Assembly: GCA_900319235.1 (NCBI GenBank)
Contig: ONNR01000001.1
Coordinates: 1 to 64,000 of the forward strand
Length of the DNA stretch: 64,000 bases
Reading direction: 5' to 3'
Origin: an uncultured Prevotellaceae bacterium
GTDB lineage: Bacteria > Bacteroidota > Bacteroidia > Bacteroidales > UBA3663
Part shown: in pieces, positions 63,398-64,000 of the stretch
How the letters are laid out: each line of letters opens with the position of its first letter
Position numbering within the stretch: the stretch's first letter is position 1
Program-made: the position numbers and the translations under genes
The notes under the pieces: generated by a model
Database searches by the model: none
Told to the model about the DNA's origin: nothing
The model's input: only the letters and a program-made list of their open reading frames with translations

Positions 63398-64000
63398 TAG
63401 TCATCGAGGAAATCAAGGGCAGAAGGGCGCTCAAACGATTCGTACAGTTTCAACTGGAATTGTATCGTGGCGTTGATGCTTTCGTTCCTCCGATGATTGA
63501 GTCCGAAATCGATTGTTTGGACCCCTCTAAGAATCCTGCCTTCGACTTTTGCGAGGCAGTTTTCTTCTTGGCTTTGCGTGATGGAAAGTTGGTGGGACGT
63601 GCTGCCGGCATCATCAATCGCCACTCCAATGAACGGGTAGGGAAGGAGCAATGCCGCTTCTGCTATCTTGATTTTATCGACGACGAAAATGTAAGTCGGG
63701 CTTTACTCGATAAGGTTTCGGAATGGGGCAGGAGCAAGGGTATGAAGGAAATCGTCGGACCATTGGGTTTGACCGATTTGGATTACGAGGGTTGCCTTGT
63801 CAAAGGTTTTGACCAACTGTGTACGTCAGCCGAACTCTATAACTACGACTACTATCCCAAGCATTTCGAAGCGTATGGGATGAGGCCGGAAGCATATTGG
63901 AACGAGTATCGAATGACGATGGTGGATGAAGTTCCGGAAAAACATCGTCGTGTGGCAGAAATATCCGCTCGTCGATATGGATTACGTGCCTTGAAGTTCA
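63394..64000 (+). CDS. N-acetyltransferase-like protein, 3' end outside the window
   Basis: At least 202 residues, open to the window end. It starts MIVIEEIKGRRALKRFVQFQ at an ATG overlapping the sulP TGA. The pattern DAFVPPMIESEIDCLDPSKNPAF, then GKLVGRAAGIIN and FIDDENVSRALLDKVSEWG, and EIVGPLGLTDLDYEGCLVKG, matches a family annotated as GNAT-like acyltransferases in Bacteroidales. The substrate is unknown. It is probably co-transcribed with upp and sulP. Confidence 0.8.
   Translation, partial: MIVIEEIKGRRALKRFVQFQLELYRGVDAFVPPMIESEIDCLDPSKNPAFDFCEAVFFLALRDGKLVGRAAGIINRHSNERVGKEQCRFCYLDFIDDENVSRALLDKVSEWGRSKGMKEIVGPLGLTDLDYEGCLVKGFDQLCTSAELYNYDYYPKHFEAYGMRPEAYWNEYRMTMVDEVPEKHRRVAEISARRYGLRALKF

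Overview
The window is bacterial chromosomal DNA from a member of the Bacteroidales, probably Prevotella-like. The main evidence is the promoter type: the -7 box TANNTTTG, often with TTTG about 20 bases upstream, occurs before many genes. Supporting evidence is the gene set: SusD-free but lipoprotein-rich envelope genes, DUF3575/DUF5119-type proteins, a Wza/Wzc pair, and a long fused glutamine-dependent NAD synthetase. Function calls rest on reading the translated proteins; no database search was possible.

Layout. Bases 1-98 are the 3' end (domains V and VI) of a group II intron. From 0.2 to 5.7 kb, minus-strand housekeeping genes follow (nitroreductase, a large uncharacterised protein, nadE, an S4 RNA-binding protein). 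Then come tRNA-Pro(GGG) with promoter and terminator, an AT-rich GH28-type lipoprotein, and a C-rich plus-strand run: SH3b protein, carboxylesterase, OmpA-like protein, M48 protease, PfkB kinase, enolase and Gfo/Idh/MocA oxidoreductase. At 17.45-20.3 kb sits a lone TOTE-type primase-helicase, a predicted conflict or mobile-element gene. A GH2 enzyme follows on the minus strand.

From 23.7 to 34.5 kb there is a seven-gene envelope locus: DUF3575-like barrel, DUF5119-like lipoprotein, TPR protein, three more barrel proteins and a 1066-residue OmpA-domain protein. No fimbrillin is visible. Next come dprA-thioesterase-nhaC (minus), a two-gene polysaccharide export/tyrosine kinase operon, metG with a split chromate-type transporter, and an MBOAT plus two SGNH proteins that look like a polysaccharide O-acetylation cassette. 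Then follow a lipoprotein, an AddB-like exonuclease, and an ECF sigma/anti-sigma-like/Spy-like trio. The last stretch holds YhcH and glycogen branching enzyme, an 84-bp tandem repeat array, a fused glycosyltransferase-acetyltransferase with an esterase, and upp-sulP-acetyltransferase (cut by the window end).

The most unusual feature is a family of about 37 short dyad elements in the intergenic spaces from 0.1 to 44.7 kb. Each has a core close to GCAGCCAAACTTGGCTGC plus a linker of about 17 bases, and they often repeat with a 33-37 base period. All copies left of 16.3 kb point one way and all copies right of 23.2 kb point the other. The plus strand also changes from C-rich to G-rich at the same place, whatever the gene direction. 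This suggests a replichore boundary (origin-like polarity) or an inversion endpoint near the TOTE gene. Some copies supply the stop codon of the preceding gene. A second, unrelated repeat (58.4-58.85 kb) carries two near-perfect 20-bp palindromes per 84-bp unit.
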